A DNA stretch of 64,000 nt from Thermocrinis minervae (GCF_900142435.1 NZ_LT670846.1:834750-898749); one strand, 5' to 3'. Shown: positions 1-8,807, counted from the first letter of the stretch. The notes: generated by a model from the letters alone, not told the origin. Made by a program: numbers and translations.

Positions 1-1
1 G

Positions 2-235
2 GAACTTGAAGGTCTGGTGGTAAGCATAAAGAGAAAGGTGGGTGAAAAGGGTAAGCTGTTTGGTTCTGTGACCGTGAACGAAATCGCTCAAGCTCTTCAA
101 AGCTTAGGATACGACGTAGACAGGAAGAAGATACTGCTCAAAAACCCTATAAAAGAGGTGGGCATGTACACGGTGGCCATAAAGCTCCACCCTGAGATAG
201 TGGTAAACATAAAGGTTGATGTACAGCCAGAGTAG
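2..235 (+). CDS. rplI: 50S ribosomal protein L9, C-terminal part (5' end outside window)
   Basis: The reading frame is open from the first bases and ends at a stop at 235, giving about 77 residues. They match the C-terminal rRNA-binding domain of bacterial L9: the run VSIKRKVGEKGKLFGSVT followed by a segment like NEIAQALQ and a basic stretch DRKKILL. L9 bridges the L1-stalk region of the large subunit. The true start lies upstream of the window, so the GTG at 17 should not be taken as the start. The next gene, ccsA, begins 19 bases downstream on the same strand. Identification is from motif recognition only. Confidence 0.9.
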   Translation, partial: ELEGLVVSIKRKVGEKGKLFGSVTVNEIAQALQSLGYDVDRKKILLKNPIKEVGMYTVAIKLHPEIVVNIKVDVQPE

Positions 236-254
236 GATATATTAAAAGACCATC

Positions 255-1175
255 ATGAGAGAAATCGAGTACAAAGGAACCAAGTCTGTAGAGTATTCCA
301 AGTTTTTATACTTCTTGCCCTTCCTCTTAGCCCTTCCGCTCTCTTGGGTACCCATTGACAACCTTTTGTGGTACCGCCTGGCACTTTACGGATATGGCCT
401 TTCTTCCATTCTTTACCTACTGAACCTTTTCTTAAGGTCTAAAGCTTTGGGCAGATGGGCTACTTTGAGCCTTTACCTGTCGCTGCTTTTAAACCTTATA
501 GCTATGGGAAGGAGAACTTACCAGACCTATCAGATGGGGGCCTTCCATCCACCGTGGAGCAACCTCTTTGAAGCCCTTACCTTCTGGGCTTTCATGGTGG
601 GTGTTTTGTACCTTATTTTGGAGCTAAAGTACCACGTTAGGCTTCTGGGTGCCTTAGTGGTCCCAGTATCCTTCTTACTTTCCCTGTTTGCAGACGTATA
701 CGCCGTCAAGGAAATAACTCCACTTATACCCGCACTAAGAAGCTATTGGCTTTACTTCCACGTGGTTACAGCCTTCTTAGGTTATGCTGGCTTTACTGTA
801 GCCTTTGGGGGTGCCCTTCTGTACCTTGTGAAAGAAAAGTTTCCAAACCTTTCCTTCCTTCCTTCAAAGGATCTTCTGGAAGAGATATCCTATAAAGCTG
901 TAGTCTTGGTTTTCCCTGTGTGGACTTTGTCAATAATACTAGGTTCCCTATGGGCTTACGAGGCATGGGGTGGCTATTGGAGTTGGGACCCTAAGGAAGT
1001 TTGGTCTCTGATAGTTTGGTTATTCTTTGGAGCTTACCTTCACGCTAGACAGATGCTAGGCTGGAAAGGTAAAAGAACTTCCTGGATGCTCGTCTTTGGA
1101 TACATTACAGTGCTTATCTGCTTCTTTGCTATAAACCTCTTCTTCCCAGGACTTCACAGCTATGCAAAAGATTAA
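255..1175 (+). CDS. ccsA: Cytochrome c biogenesis protein CcsA/CcsB family (haem handling, system II)
   Basis: A 306-residue polytopic membrane protein with about eight hydrophobic segments. Near residues 238-250 it has the tryptophan-rich haem-binding WWD signature, read as WGGYWSWDPKEVW. A conserved His near the C-terminus (PGLHSYA) fits the family. System II proteins of this class carry haem across the membrane and present it for covalent attachment to apocytochrome c. The length matches CcsA-type proteins rather than the longer fused CcsBA. Its partner (ResB/Ccs1) is not in the window. A c-type cytochrome that would need this machinery, the di-haem peroxidase, lies at about 42.4 kb. The stop overlaps the convergent EAL/HDOD gene by 4 bases. 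Confidence 0.88.
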   Translation: MREIEYKGTKSVEYSKFLYFLPFLLALPLSWVPIDNLLWYRLALYGYGLSSILYLLNLFLRSKALGRWATLSLYLSLLLNLIAMGRRTYQTYQMGAFHPPWSNLFEALTFWAFMVGVLYLILELKYHVRLLGALVVPVSFLLSLFADVYAVKEITPLIPALRSYWLYFHVVTAFLGYAGFTVAFGGALLYLVKEKFPNLSFLPSKDLLEEISYKAVVLVFPVWTLSIILGSLWAYEAWGGYWSWDPKEVWSLIVWLFFGAYLHARQMLGWKGKRTSWMLVFGYITVLICFFAINLFFPGLHSYAKD

Positions 1176-2398
1176 GAGGTATAACTAAGAAGCTTTTCTG
1201 ATTCCTTCTTGGCTTGTTGGATTATATCCTCTATGTGTTCCTTGGAGATGTTGAGAAGCCTAGCCACCTTTCCCAACAGACTTTCGTTCTTGTTCACATC
1301 TTCAAGTAGATTACTTATAGACAACAGGAAGCCTATTTCGTTGGGCTTTCCTTCGTAAGCTTGGATTATGTCCTCATCCAAGGATAACTCCCTTGCTACT
1401 TCCTCTGGACTCTGGTTTAAAGCTTCACTCGCCGTTGAAAACAGGCCTGCAAGGTAGGCTTTTTCTTTTATATGGGGTGCGTATATACTTGCGAGCTTTT
1501 CCATGAGGATGGCTTTAAAGAGGGCTTTCTTCCATATCTCTATGTCATCATCGTCTGCGAAGACTTCAGAGAGAGCAAGAATAATAGTGAACTTTACCAG
1601 ATTATCTAAGCCTAAATACGCTACGGCTTCATCCACCGTAGATATCCTTTTGGGTTTTGGAAAGTAAGCAGAGCTTGCAAACTTTAGAAGCTTGTAAGTA
1701 GCTCCAACATCCTTTTCTAGCACTTCCACAACATTTTTTATATCTCCCTTCTTTAATGCTTCATAGAGTTTTAGTATAGTGGTCTTTATAAAGGCTACCG
1801 TTCTTGCATCTTTCACACGGATAGGTTTGGCCAGATAAAAACCCTGGAAAAAGTCAAACCCTAATTCTATCGCGAATTCGTAATCTTCCTTGGTCTCTAT
1901 ATTTTTTGCTATTATTCCTTTTTTAAGGTCCTTCAATATACCGATCACTTCAGTGAGTTCTTCTTCATCGTACGGACTGTTTTTTATGTCTATCTTCACA
2001 TAATGACACTTGTTCAGCAAAGGTAGGTAATCTATTTTCTCAAAGCCAAAATCATCTATGCAAAATTTAAAGCCTCGTCTTAAAAGGACCTTTATGTTCT
2101 CATAGAATGTGCTGCTCAGCCGTTTATTTTCAACAAGTTCAATACCTATGTATTCTGGGGGTAATAAATCAAACATGGATGCTTCTAAAAATATGGCTGG
2201 TACGTTTATAAACAGGAGCTTGCCACCACCTACGTTCCTAGGGCCCAGCTCTGTTATTACATCTATCACTATGCTTGTAGCCTTTAGAGGATCTACACCT
2301 TCTGGATACTTACCAGAAGTGGTTTCCTCAAGAAAAAGTTCATAGAATACTAGCTCTCCTCTTCTGTTATAGATCCCCTGTTTATAAACGCCATACAT
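1172..2398 (-). CDS. EAL and HDOD domain signalling protein
   Basis: The N-terminal half (about residues 5-190) resembles an EAL phosphodiesterase fold, with an opening strand and the later KCHYVKIDI and AKNIETKEDYEFA blocks. The signature position reads ELFLEE rather than EALLR, so catalytic activity on cyclic-di-GMP is doubtful. The C-terminal half (about 200-390) resembles an HDOD domain (GDIKNVVEVLEKDVGATYK and a following helical bundle). Proteins of this EAL-HDOD architecture (YuxH-like) are signalling adaptors. An upstream in-frame TTG at 2401 exists, but the ATG at 2398 is preferred. It follows flgG by 17 bases on the same strand, which suggests a link to motility or surface behaviour. 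No Shine-Dalgarno sequence is obvious. Confidence 0.8.
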   Translation of the reverse strand: MYGVYKQGIYNRRGELVFYELFLEETTSGKYPEGVDPLKATSIVIDVITELGPRNVGGGKLLFINVPAIFLEASMFDLLPPEYIGIELVENKRLSSTFYENIKVLLRRGFKFCIDDFGFEKIDYLPLLNKCHYVKIDIKNSPYDEEELTEVIGILKDLKKGIIAKNIETKEDYEFAIELGFDFFQGFYLAKPIRVKDARTVAFIKTTILKLYEALKKGDIKNVVEVLEKDVGATYKLLKFASSAYFPKPKRISTVDEAVAYLGLDNLVKFTIILALSEVFADDDDIEIWKKALFKAILMEKLASIYAPHIKEKAYLAGLFSTASEALNQSPEEVARELSLDEDIIQAYEGKPNEIGFLLSISNLLEDVNKNESLLGKVARLLNISKEHIEDIIQQAKKESEKLLSYTS

Positions 2399-2415
2399 CA
2401 AGAAGATATTCTACA

Positions 2416-3204
2416 CTATCTCTTCAGATTAGCTACTTGACCGAGCATTTCATCAGAAGCTATTATCGCTTTGGTGTTGAACTCGAAGGCCCTCTGGGCT
2501 ATTATGAGGTTTACCATCTCTTCCACTATGTTTACGTTAGAAGCTTCTAGGTATCCCTGCATTATGGTGCCAAGTCCTTGGTTCCCTGGGTTGTCTATTA
2601 TGGGGTCGCCCGAGGCGTCCGTCTGTATGAAGAGGTTGTAACCTATCCTCCTTAAACCAGCTGGGTTTATAAACTTGGCCAGTTCAAGCCTTCCTACCTC
2701 TTCCACGTTTGTAGCTCCTTGTCTTAGCACAGATACAGTTCCATCAGGTCCTATACTCACGCTTATGGTGTCCGGTGGTATAGTAATCTCTGGATCTAGA
2801 GGATAACCGTCCGTGTTCACTAGCCTGCCGTTGGCATCAAGTTTAAACTGGCCGTTCCTAGTGTAGGCTATGGTTCCATCTGGAAGGACTACCTTAAAGA
2901 ATCCATCTCCTTGTATGGCAAGGTCAAAAGTATTGCCCGTTTGGATTATGTTTCCCTGCGTAAAAATGCCGTAGGTATCTGCCACGTACACACCTAGACC
3001 TATCTGAAAGCCTGCCGGAGTCCTTGTGGCTGGAGATGTAGGCGCTCCTGGGTCTCTTACCGTTTGATACACCAGATCTTCAAAGGTAGGCCTCATCTTT
3101 TTAAAGCCTACGGTGTTAACGTTGGCCATGTTATGAGATATCACATCAAGGTTTGTCTGCTGGGCTGTCATCCCAGAAGCTGCTGTCCAAAGGGCTCTAA
3201 ACAT
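2416..3204 (-). CDS. flgG: Flagellar basal-body rod protein FlgG (distal rod)
   Basis: This 262-residue protein has the typical length and both signature ends of FlgG. The N-terminus has the rod-protein motif ([19 protein letters not shown], about residues 18-36). The C-terminus has the matching helical block ([20 protein letters not shown], about 228-247). The central part carries the QGDGFFKV type repeat of the FlgE/F/G core. FlgG forms the distal rod that connects the basal body to the hook. A strong AAAGGAGG precedes the ATG. The upstream minus-strand gene (nitronate monooxygenase-like) ends 13 bases before this start, so the two are probably co-transcribed with the EAL/HDOD gene downstream. 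Other flagellar genes (flgD, flgE, flgA) are scattered elsewhere in the window. Confidence 0.95.
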   Translation of the reverse strand: MFRALWTAASGMTAQQTNLDVISHNMANVNTVGFKKMRPTFEDLVYQTVRDPGAPTSPATRTPAGFQIGLGVYVADTYGIFTQGNIIQTGNTFDLAIQGDGFFKVVLPDGTIAYTRNGQFKLDANGRLVNTDGYPLDPEITIPPDTISVSIGPDGTVSVLRQGATNVEEVGRLELAKFINPAGLRRIGYNLFIQTDASGDPIIDNPGNQGLGTIMQGYLEASNVNIVEEMVNLIIAQRAFEFNTKAIIASDEMLGQVANLKR

Positions 3205-3217
3205 GATACCCCCTCCT

Positions 3218-4348
3218 TTAAACTGTTTTAGCAGGCTCCTCTACCGTAGGATCTGGAATTTGACCCGTAAGCATCTTTATAAGCTCGCTCACGTGTATTA
3301 TGCCCTGCTTTTTCAGAAGATGTCCGTTTGCTCCACTTATGAAGATGCCTTCCTCGTAGTTTCCAAGCCAGGCAGCTCCAAGTCTGTCAGCTATACAAAA
3401 TCCTACCTTTTTGGCTTCTTCTCCTTTGTTGCAGGGTGTTATGCAGTGAGATATGCAGCCTTGCCAGCCGTTGTAACCAGCTAAAAGCCTTTCCACAAAA
3501 GGAGTTTTGACCACCCTTAATGGATACCCCACTGGAGACTTTAGCAATATTATGTCTTCTTCTTCAGCCTCAAGAAGTATACGCTTGTATATCTCGGGTG
3601 CGTCACACTCATGGGTGGCTATAAACCTAGTAGCCATTTGAACTCCTGCAGCTCCGGCATCCATGTATGCCTTTATGTCCCTGTAGCTCCATACACCACC
3701 AGCTACTATTACGGGTATACCACCCCATCTGTTTGCCTCTTCAAGCACTGAAGGAAAGAGGTTTTCAAGCTGGTACTCTTCCATGAAGCACTCTTCGTAC
3801 TTGAACCCTTGGTGTCCACCCGATTTTGGACCCTCTAAGATAACGGCATCGGGCAATCTCTTGTACCTCTTTTCCCAGGTCCTGCATATGAGGTTGAGGG
3901 CCCTGGCCGAGGAGACTATGGGCACGAGAGCTACGTCAGCATCCTCTGCATACTCAGGAAGCTTTAGAGGAAGACCGGCACCTGAAATGATAAGGTCAGC
4001 TCCTGCTTCTATAGCATCTTTTACTACCCTTCCGTAGTCGGTTATGGCACAGAGGATGTTGACACCTATTGCACCCTTTCCTTCCGATATCCTTTTAGCT
4101 TCCTGTATCATGAAGGTTAAAGCTTCTTTACTGTGCGTGTAGATAGAACCTATTGGTCTTCCAAATTTGTCTCTTTTTACAAGGTTTGGGAATCTGTAAC
4201 CTGTACCAACCGCAGATATGACTCCTACAGCTCCTTCCTTTGCAACAGCTCCAGCTAGCTTTTCCCAGGAAATGCCAACCCCCATACCCCCCTGGATTAT
4301 GGGTATAGGGACTACCTTATTCCTCAATTTCAACGGTCTTAGATCCAT
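3218..4348 (-). CDS. FMN-dependent nitronate monooxygenase / FabK-like (2-nitropropane dioxygenase family)
   Basis: A TIM-barrel flavoprotein of 376 residues if the ATG at 4348 is used. That start gives the N-terminus [20 protein letters not shown] typical of the family, whereas the longer ORF start at 4423 would run into the divergent cysteine synthase. The N-terminal substrate loop is followed by [20 protein letters not shown] motif near residue 200 and the phosphate-binding VAGGVWS near 240 are typical of FMN binding. Family members oxidise alkyl nitronates or act as enoyl-ACP reductase FabK, and I cannot tell which from sequence alone. Four cysteines cluster near residues 315-345 ([13 protein letters not shown]), which is unusual and may be a metal site. 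It heads the run to flgG. Confidence 0.8.
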   Translation of the reverse strand: MDLRPLKLRNKVVPIPIIQGGMGVGISWEKLAGAVAKEGAVGVISAVGTGYRFPNLVKRDKFGRPIGSIYTHSKEALTFMIQEAKRISEGKGAIGVNILCAITDYGRVVKDAIEAGADLIISGAGLPLKLPEYAEDADVALVPIVSSARALNLICRTWEKRYKRLPDAVILEGPKSGGHQGFKYEECFMEEYQLENLFPSVLEEANRWGGIPVIVAGGVWSYRDIKAYMDAGAAGVQMATRFIATHECDAPEIYKRILLEAEEEDIILLKSPVGYPLRVVKTPFVERLLAGYNGWQGCISHCITPCNKGEEAKKVGFCIADRLGAAWLGNYEEGIFISGANGHLLKKQGIIHVSELIKMLTGQIPDPTVEEPAKTV

Positions 4349-4380
4349 CACTAAATAATATAATACTTGTCTAAAGGGTA

Positions 4381-5325
4381 ATGTGGATATTAGGAGAACA
4401 TGACGAACCCTACAGAAAGGCAAGAAACTCCATCCTAAACCTTGTGGGAAACACGCCCCTGGTCAAGATAAGAAAGGTACTGCCTAAGGACATATCGCCA
4501 AAGGTAGAGATATACGCAAAGCTGGAGGGTTTTAACCCTGGAGGATCTGTAAAAGACAGGCCTGCCCTTTCCATGTTCCTTGACGCCATAAAGAGGGGTC
4601 TAATCACTGAAGGAAAGGTGGTAATAGACGCTACCTCAGGAAACACAGGCATAGCCCTGGCTATGGTAGGAGCAGCCCTTGGAGTACCTGTGGAGCTGGC
4701 CATGCCGGCGAACGTAAGCGAGGAGAGGAAGAGGATAATAAAGGCATACGGGGCCAAGGTGTACCTTACAGACCCTCTAGAAGGAACAGATGGAGCCATT
4801 CTCTTTGTGAGGGGGTTGGTGGAGAAGAACCCAGAAAGGTACGTATACCTTGACCAGTACAACAATCCAGCAAACTGGAAGGCTCACTTCTACTCCACCG
4901 GTATAGAAATATGGCATCAAACAGGGGGAAGGGTTACGCATCTAGTTGCCGGTATAGGTACAGGTGGTACCATAATGGGTACAGGAAGGAGGTTGAAAGT
5001 TTACAACCCAGATATACAGGTGATTGGTGTCCAACCAGCCTATCCCTTCCACGGTATAGAGGGTCTAAAGCACATAGAGAGCTCTATAAAGCCAGGCATA
5101 TTTGACGAGAGCTTTTTAGACAGGACTATATTCGTGGAGACGGAGGACGCTTACGAGATGACCAAAAGACTTGCATTGGAAGAGGCTATTTTTGTAGGTC
5201 AGTCTTCTGGGGCTGCACTATGGGCTGCACTACAACTGGCAAAGGAATTAGAAGAAGGTCTTATCGTGGTTATATTCCCAGATGGTGGAAGTAAGTATCT
5301 CTCTACTGCACCCTTCAGGGATTAA
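4381..5325 (+). CDS. cysM: Cysteine synthase (O-acetylserine sulfhydrylase), PLP fold II
   Basis: This 314-residue protein carries the hallmarks of the CysK/CysM family. The NTPLV strand is near residue 25. The PLP lysine sits in NPGGSVKDRPA near residue 58, the substrate-binding loop TSGNTG follows, and the PLP-phosphate loop is GIGTGGTIMGTG near 193. It makes cysteine from O-acetylserine and sulfide in the cytosol. CysM versus CysK cannot be settled by eye, so the symbol is tentative. A TATAAT at 4359-4364 lies in the 32-base divergent gap with the flavoprotein gene. No good Shine-Dalgarno precedes the ATG, so the exact start is uncertain, but the family motifs begin only about 20 residues in. 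Confidence 0.85.
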   Translation: MWILGEHDEPYRKARNSILNLVGNTPLVKIRKVLPKDISPKVEIYAKLEGFNPGGSVKDRPALSMFLDAIKRGLITEGKVVIDATSGNTGIALAMVGAALGVPVELAMPANVSEERKRIIKAYGAKVYLTDPLEGTDGAILFVRGLVEKNPERYVYLDQYNNPANWKAHFYSTGIEIWHQTGGRVTHLVAGIGTGGTIMGTGRRLKVYNPDIQVIGVQPAYPFHGIEGLKHIESSIKPGIFDESFLDRTIFVETEDAYEMTKRLALEEAIFVGQSSGAALWAALQLAKELEEGLIVVIFPDGGSKYLSTAPFRD

Positions 5326-5351
5326 ATTTTTAAACGCAGGAGGTGAAGTGG

Positions 5352-5951
5352 TTGGGTAGGCTTAGCGACAGGCTCAAGTAAGAAAAAAGGCTTAAGATAA
5401 TAAGGACTGCATGCAAACTATTTTCTGAAAAGGGTTACTACAACACTACGATACCAGACATAGCTGAAGCTCTTGGGATAAGCGTAGGTAACATATACAA
5501 CTACTTTGAATCCAAAGAGGAGTTGGCAAAGACGGTGATGATGACTGTATCCTCTTGGATAGCTTAGCGTCTAAGAGAAATAAACGAAAAGGATATAAGT
5601 GCCAGAGAGAAGATAAAGGAGATAGTGAGAACGTTTTTTGAGCTAGCTATAGAGGAGCCAGAGCTCATAGAGTACTTTTTGAGGGTATTCTTGGCCAACA
5701 GGGAGGTCTTCTCCGGAGGATGCGAGGGCTTTGCATGCGTGGGTGAGGTGGTCACAGAGATAATGCTCTTTCTAATGGACGGTGTACAGAAGGGAGAGCT
5801 TAGAAATACAGACTTCTTCGTAGCTTTTACCACCCTTATGGGTCCACTCGGTGGTCTTGTCTTCCTGCATGGTGAAGGTGTTCTGGAAAAACCCTTAATG
5901 GAGTATGTAGAGGAACTTTCTTTAACCCTTTGGAACGCAGTCAAGGCCTAA
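5352..5951 (+). pseudogene. TetR/AcrR-family transcriptional regulator interrupted by two in-frame stop codons
   Basis: One reading frame from a TTG at 5352 (AGGAGG at 5338-5343) to the stop at 5949-5951 spells a complete TetR-like protein of about 200 residues. The N-terminal helix-turn-helix reads DIAEALGISVGNIYNYFESK, and the C-terminal ligand domain continues in the same frame. The frame is broken by TAA at 5379-5381 and TAG at 5565-5567, with no frameshift. Both stops are single-base changes from sense codons common at those places (for example GAA or CAA/CAG). The gene is therefore a recent pseudogene, or the stops are sequencing errors. The C-terminal piece from 5625 could be translated alone but would lack the DNA-binding domain. 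A TetR protein normally controls an efflux or stress gene. Confidence 0.85.
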
Positions 5952-5995
5952 AGGGTTGTATTTATAGTGAACGATCATTAATTGGAGGTAAAGCT

Positions 5996-6079
5996 ATGTG
6001 TCAGGAGTGTGGATGCTCCTGGATCCACCCACAGGCATACTCCTGCCGAGGATATGTTAAATGCATGAGTTTTCTATAG
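5996..6079 (+). CDS. 27-codon Cys-rich micro-ORF with a HypB-like N-terminal metal motif
   Basis: A short ORF with a strong GGAGG at 5984-5988, seven bases before its ATG. It begins MCQECGC and contains five cysteines in 27 residues. Known HypB nickel chaperones begin with a CxxCGC motif that binds nickel with high affinity, and this peptide starts exactly so. It then diverges (SWIHPQAYSC) and stops at 6077-6079, inside the first codons of hypA in another frame. It may be a remnant of hypB left by a deletion, or a translated leader peptide coupling translation to hypA. Nothing like the HypB GTPase domain follows. The reading is an inference from motif and context. Confidence 0.45.
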   Translation: MCQECGCSWIHPQAYSCRGYVKCMSFL

Positions 6080-6402
6080 TCCAAAGCCTTATAAGCCTCA
6101 TAGAGAAGTATGCAAGCGAAGAAGGTGCAAAGAGTGTAACTAGGGTAGTGCTGCAGATAGGTCCTCTTTCCGGTGTGGAACCTCACCTTTTGGAGGTAGC
6201 CTTCAACACCTTCAAGGAAGGTACAGTAGCAAACCAAGCTGTTTTGGAGATAGAGAGAACAGATCTCGCGATTTACTGTGACTCTTGTGGTAAGGAGTAT
6301 TCTAAAAAAGAACTTAACATACTGTGTCCAGTATGCGGAAGCTACGGAAGGGTGGTAAAAGGAGATGAGCTCATACTTAAGAGCCTCGAGATGGATGTTT
6401 AA
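6061..6402 (+). CDS. hypA: Hydrogenase nickel incorporation protein HypA
   Basis: A 113-residue protein of the usual HypA length. The N-terminus MHEFSIVQSL contains the conserved MHE nickel-binding triplet. The zinc-binding domain has two CxxC pairs, CDSCG near residue 75 and CPVCG near 93. HypA delivers nickel to [NiFe]-hydrogenase precursors together with HypB. Its start is preceded by GAGGA about 8 bases upstream, inside the Cys-rich micro-ORF that overlaps it by 19 bases. No hydrogenase structural genes are in the window. The presence of HypA fits a hydrogen-oxidising lifestyle. Confidence 0.95.
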   Translation: MHEFSIVQSLISLIEKYASEEGAKSVTRVVLQIGPLSGVEPHLLEVAFNTFKEGTVANQAVLEIERTDLAIYCDSCGKEYSKKELNILCPVCGSYGRVVKGDELILKSLEMDV

Positions 6403-6406
6403 CAAG

Positions 6407-6464
6407 TGTTTGACAGTTAAACAATATCAAACTGTTTGACAGAGTCATGCAGTCTGATTATCTT
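6407..6464 (+). promoter_or_regulatory. Promoter with twin TGTTTGACAG repeats before the abrB-like/flgD/flgE genes
   Basis: A 10-base direct repeat TGTTTGACAG occurs at 6407-6416 and 6433-6442. The second copy contains a perfect -35 TTGACA (6436-6441), 17 bases before TATCTT (6459-6464). The predicted transcription start is only a few bases from the ATG at 6473, so the message may be leaderless. The first copy could be a second -35 or part of an operator, because it also forms an imperfect inverted repeat TGTTTgacagtTAAACA. Confidence 0.55.
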
Positions 6465-6472
6465 TATACTTC

Positions 6473-6715
6473 ATGGAGGACGTAGCAAAGATAATGGCAA
6501 GAGGTTTAATAACCCTTCCGAGTGAGATAAGAAAGAAAGTAGGTCTAAAGGAAGGTGACATGGTTAAGGTAGAAGTAAGGGGAGAGGAGATAGTCATAAA
6601 GAAGGAAAAGAGAGTATTTGACCTCAAAGGGGCCCTGGGTGGCTCTGACCTAACCCAGAAAACCTTCGCCCAAATTTTGGCAGAGGAATTAAAGAAGGAG
6701 GGGAAAAAGCTATGA
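6473..6715 (+). CDS. AbrB/SpoVT (MazE/VapB-like) transition-state regulator or antitoxin
   Basis: An 80-residue protein. Residues about 7-47 form the swapped-hairpin AbrB fold: MARGLITLPSEIRKKVGL followed by KEGDMVKVEVRGEEIVI. Such domains bind DNA as dimers, either as global regulators or as the antitoxin half of toxin-antitoxin pairs. The charged helical tail (LAEELKKEGKK) resembles an antitoxin C-terminus, but no toxin gene follows. Instead its stop overlaps the flgD start (ATGA-type junction at 6712-6715), which places it in the hook operon. No Shine-Dalgarno precedes the first ATG. An alternative ATG at 6494 has GGAGG 14 bases upstream, which is too far to be convincing. Confidence 0.8.
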   Translation: MEDVAKIMARGLITLPSEIRKKVGLKEGDMVKVEVRGEEIVIKKEKRVFDLKGALGGSDLTQKTFAQILAEELKKEGKKL

Positions 6716-7347
6716 ATGAAACACAATCCGTAGCCCAGTCTACGCCAAAGATACTGCCGCAGGACTATACGCCGGGAATAGACAACCTTTCCTCGGATGA
6801 CTTTCTGAAGATATACCTTGAAACTCTAAAGTATCAGGATCCTTTCCAAGAGCAAGATTTCTCAAAGATGCTCGACGATATGGTAAAGCTAAACCAGGTA
6901 AAGTACATGAACTACACCGAGAACTTCTTTAACAAGCTGACTACTCTCCTTAACCAGTTTACCTTTCTGCAGAGTCTGTCTTTGATAGGTAAGAGCTTCA
7001 TATTCTCCGCGGATTCTCTAAACCCAACCACGGGCCTTGACTACTATCTAGTTTCTCCACAAGCTGTAAGCAACGCAAGAGTTGATTTTGTTGACAACGC
7101 GGGCAATGTGGTCAAAAGCGTGCAGATGAATCTAGACCAAGGTCCTAACCGCCTAGACATATCTGGACTTCCCTATGGGGACTACGCTGTAAAGGTCTAT
7201 GTAAACGGTCAGGAAGTGGACAGTGTAAAACTTGGATACTTAGCAAAGGTAGTATCTTTAAGTCTCCAAAACAACAGCCCTATTCTTGAGCTAAGCAATG
7301 GGTCTTATGTAGACCCTTACAAGATAGTATACGCTGGAGGGGTATAA
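6712..7347 (+). CDS. flgD: Flagellar hook assembly (capping) protein FlgD
   Basis: This 211-residue protein has the conserved FlgD N-terminal region: [20 protein letters not shown] near residues 28-47, then a hydrophilic helix ([17 protein letters not shown]). The C-terminal part is a beta-rich Tudor/FnIII-like region ending in [13 protein letters not shown]. FlgD caps the growing hook so that FlgE can polymerise. It lies directly before flgE with a 1-base gap, the classical order, and overlaps the AbrB-like gene by 4 bases, with GGAGG upstream inside that gene. The family assignment is firm at the N-terminus and weaker in the variable C-terminus. Confidence 0.9.
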   Translation: MNETQSVAQSTPKILPQDYTPGIDNLSSDDFLKIYLETLKYQDPFQEQDFSKMLDDMVKLNQVKYMNYTENFFNKLTTLLNQFTFLQSLSLIGKSFIFSADSLNPTTGLDYYLVSPQAVSNARVDFVDNAGNVVKSVQMNLDQGPNRLDISGLPYGDYAVKVYVNGQEVDSVKLGYLAKVVSLSLQNNSPILELSNGSYVDPYKIVYAGGV

Positions 7348-7348
7348 C

Positions 7349-8719
7349 ATGCTTAGGAGCTTTTTTAACGCCATCACAGGTTTAAATGTCCACAAGATTT
7401 GGATGGACATAACCTCTGACAACCTTGCCAACGTAAATACCACAGGCTTCAAAGCAAGTAGACCCATATTCCAAGACGTAGTGTCCTCCGTGATAACAGG
7501 TCTAAACACGGTCACAAGAACTTTAAAATCCACCACTTTTGGAGCAGGCGCAGTAGTTGACAGCACCCAGAAGATATGGACTATTGGAAACTTCAAACAA
7601 ACGGGTGTGAATACAGACTTAGCCATAGAGGGTAGAGGTCTTTTCATAGTCGTAGATCCTGTTACCAATGTACGTTATTACACAAGAGATGGAGAGTTTA
7701 GGATAAACAGGGAAGGATATATGGTCAATGCAAACGGACTTAAGCTACAAGGTTTTAAACTGGACGAACAAGGAAAGATAATAGGTACAGGATTGGAAGA
7801 TATAAAAGTGCTTCAGCAAATTGATCCAAAGGCCACCTCTACTATAAGGTTCCTCTCACCCACAAACCTAAACGCTGGAGCAAACATACCAATCAACCCC
7901 TTCAATCCAACAGACCCCACAAGCTACAACTACAAGTACACTATAACCATCTACGACAGTTTAGGAACACCTTACCAAGCCGACCTTTTCTTTAGACGCA
8001 CAGGGCAAAACACTTGGAACATATACCTAAGGGCTGATACAGACCCTAATACACCAGGCTACGAAGTGTCTGGCGACTGGACAGGTGTGACCTTTAGTAC
8101 AGATGGTAAGATAATCTACGACAACGCGCAGGTTCTAAGGGAACCAAGCATTGACGGAACAAAGTTTTACTACTACCTTAACCCAGCAAACCTTACACTA
8201 CCGGCCTCTACACCAAGCGGTGGTACTTTTCCACCACCAAACCAGTGGAGGATATACGTAGGTGAATCTCTGCAGTCTGCAAACGTAAACGTAGGAACTC
8301 CAGTATCTGACCCCTATATTACACAGTACAATTCAGACTTTGTAGTTACCGCTGATCAGAATGGTTATGCAAAGGGTAACTTGGTAGATGTCTATGTGCT
8401 TTCGGAAGACGGTTCTGTTGTAGCTGTCTACTCTAACGGTAAATCCTTGCCTCTCTATAGGGTAGCTCTGGCTGTCTTTACAGACCCAGAAGAGTTGATA
8501 AAGAAGGGATCAAATCTGTACACATCTATACTTACACCCACTATTCTGGCTGCTGGAGGTTCAGAAAAGGTAAGGTCTGGAATGCTTGAAATGTCTAACG
8601 TAGACATAGCTACAGAGTTCATAAACCTTATATCCGCCCAAAGGGCTTACCAGGCAAACGCTAGGGTTATAACTTCTTCCAATACTGTACTGGAGGATAC
8701 GATAAACCTTATCAGGTAA
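7349..8719 (+). CDS. flgE: Flagellar hook protein FlgE
   Basis: A 456-residue hook protein. The N-terminal rod/hook motif reads [19 protein letters not shown] (about residues 20-38). The matching C-terminal helix reads [20 protein letters not shown] (about 422-441). The internal core has [11 protein letters not shown] and a variable surface domain with an [15 protein letters not shown] segment, the usual FlgE signature. FlgE is exported by the flagellar type III apparatus and polymerises into the hook under the FlgD cap. It is the third gene of the AbrB-like/flgD/flgE unit. A tRNA-Phe on the opposite strand ends 15 bases after its stop. Confidence 0.93.
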   Translation: MLRSFFNAITGLNVHKIWMDITSDNLANVNTTGFKASRPIFQDVVSSVITGLNTVTRTLKSTTFGAGAVVDSTQKIWTIGNFKQTGVNTDLAIEGRGLFIVVDPVTNVRYYTRDGEFRINREGYMVNANGLKLQGFKLDEQGKIIGTGLEDIKVLQQIDPKATSTIRFLSPTNLNAGANIPINPFNPTDPTSYNYKYTITIYDSLGTPYQADLFFRRTGQNTWNIYLRADTDPNTPGYEVSGDWTGVTFSTDGKIIYDNAQVLREPSIDGTKFYYYLNPANLTLPASTPSGGTFPPPNQWRIYVGESLQSANVNVGTPVSDPYITQYNSDFVVTADQNGYAKGNLVDVYVLSEDGSVVAVYSNGKSLPLYRVALAVFTDPEELIKKGSNLYTSILTPTILAAGGSEKVRSGMLEMSNVDIATEFINLISAQRAYQANARVITSSNTVLEDTINLIR

Positions 8720-8734
8720 TAGATAGGATTTTTA

Positions 8735-8807
8735 TGGCCCAGGGCGGACTCGAACCGCCGACACCACGGTTTTCAGCCGTGTGCTCTACCAACTGAGCTA
8801 CCGGGCC
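8735..8807 (-). tRNA. tRNA-Phe (anticodon GAA)
   Basis: The minus strand folds as a complete 73-nt cloverleaf: acceptor GGCCCGG/CTGGGCC, D-arm with GCTC/GAGC, anticodon stem CACGG/CCGTG around loop CTGAAAA, and T-arm GGCGG-TTCGAGT-CCGCC with discriminator A. The anticodon is GAA, so it is tRNA-Phe. The 3' CCA is not encoded. Confidence 0.97.

Noticed and set aside
3218-4423. Long form of the nitronate monooxygenase start
   Set aside because: The extra 25 residues have no similarity to the family and would overlap the divergent cysteine synthase start; the ATG at 4348 gives the normal N-terminus.
5625-5951. Independent 108-residue gene
   Set aside because: It is the in-frame C-terminal part of the TetR pseudogene and lacks its own ribosome site.
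5970-5979. AACGATCATT palindrome as a TetR operator
   Set aside because: A 10-base imperfect palindrome is common by chance, and the regulator is broken.
6001-6405. 134-residue minus-strand ORF opposite hypA
   Set aside because: Antisense to hypA, whose motifs are unequivocal.
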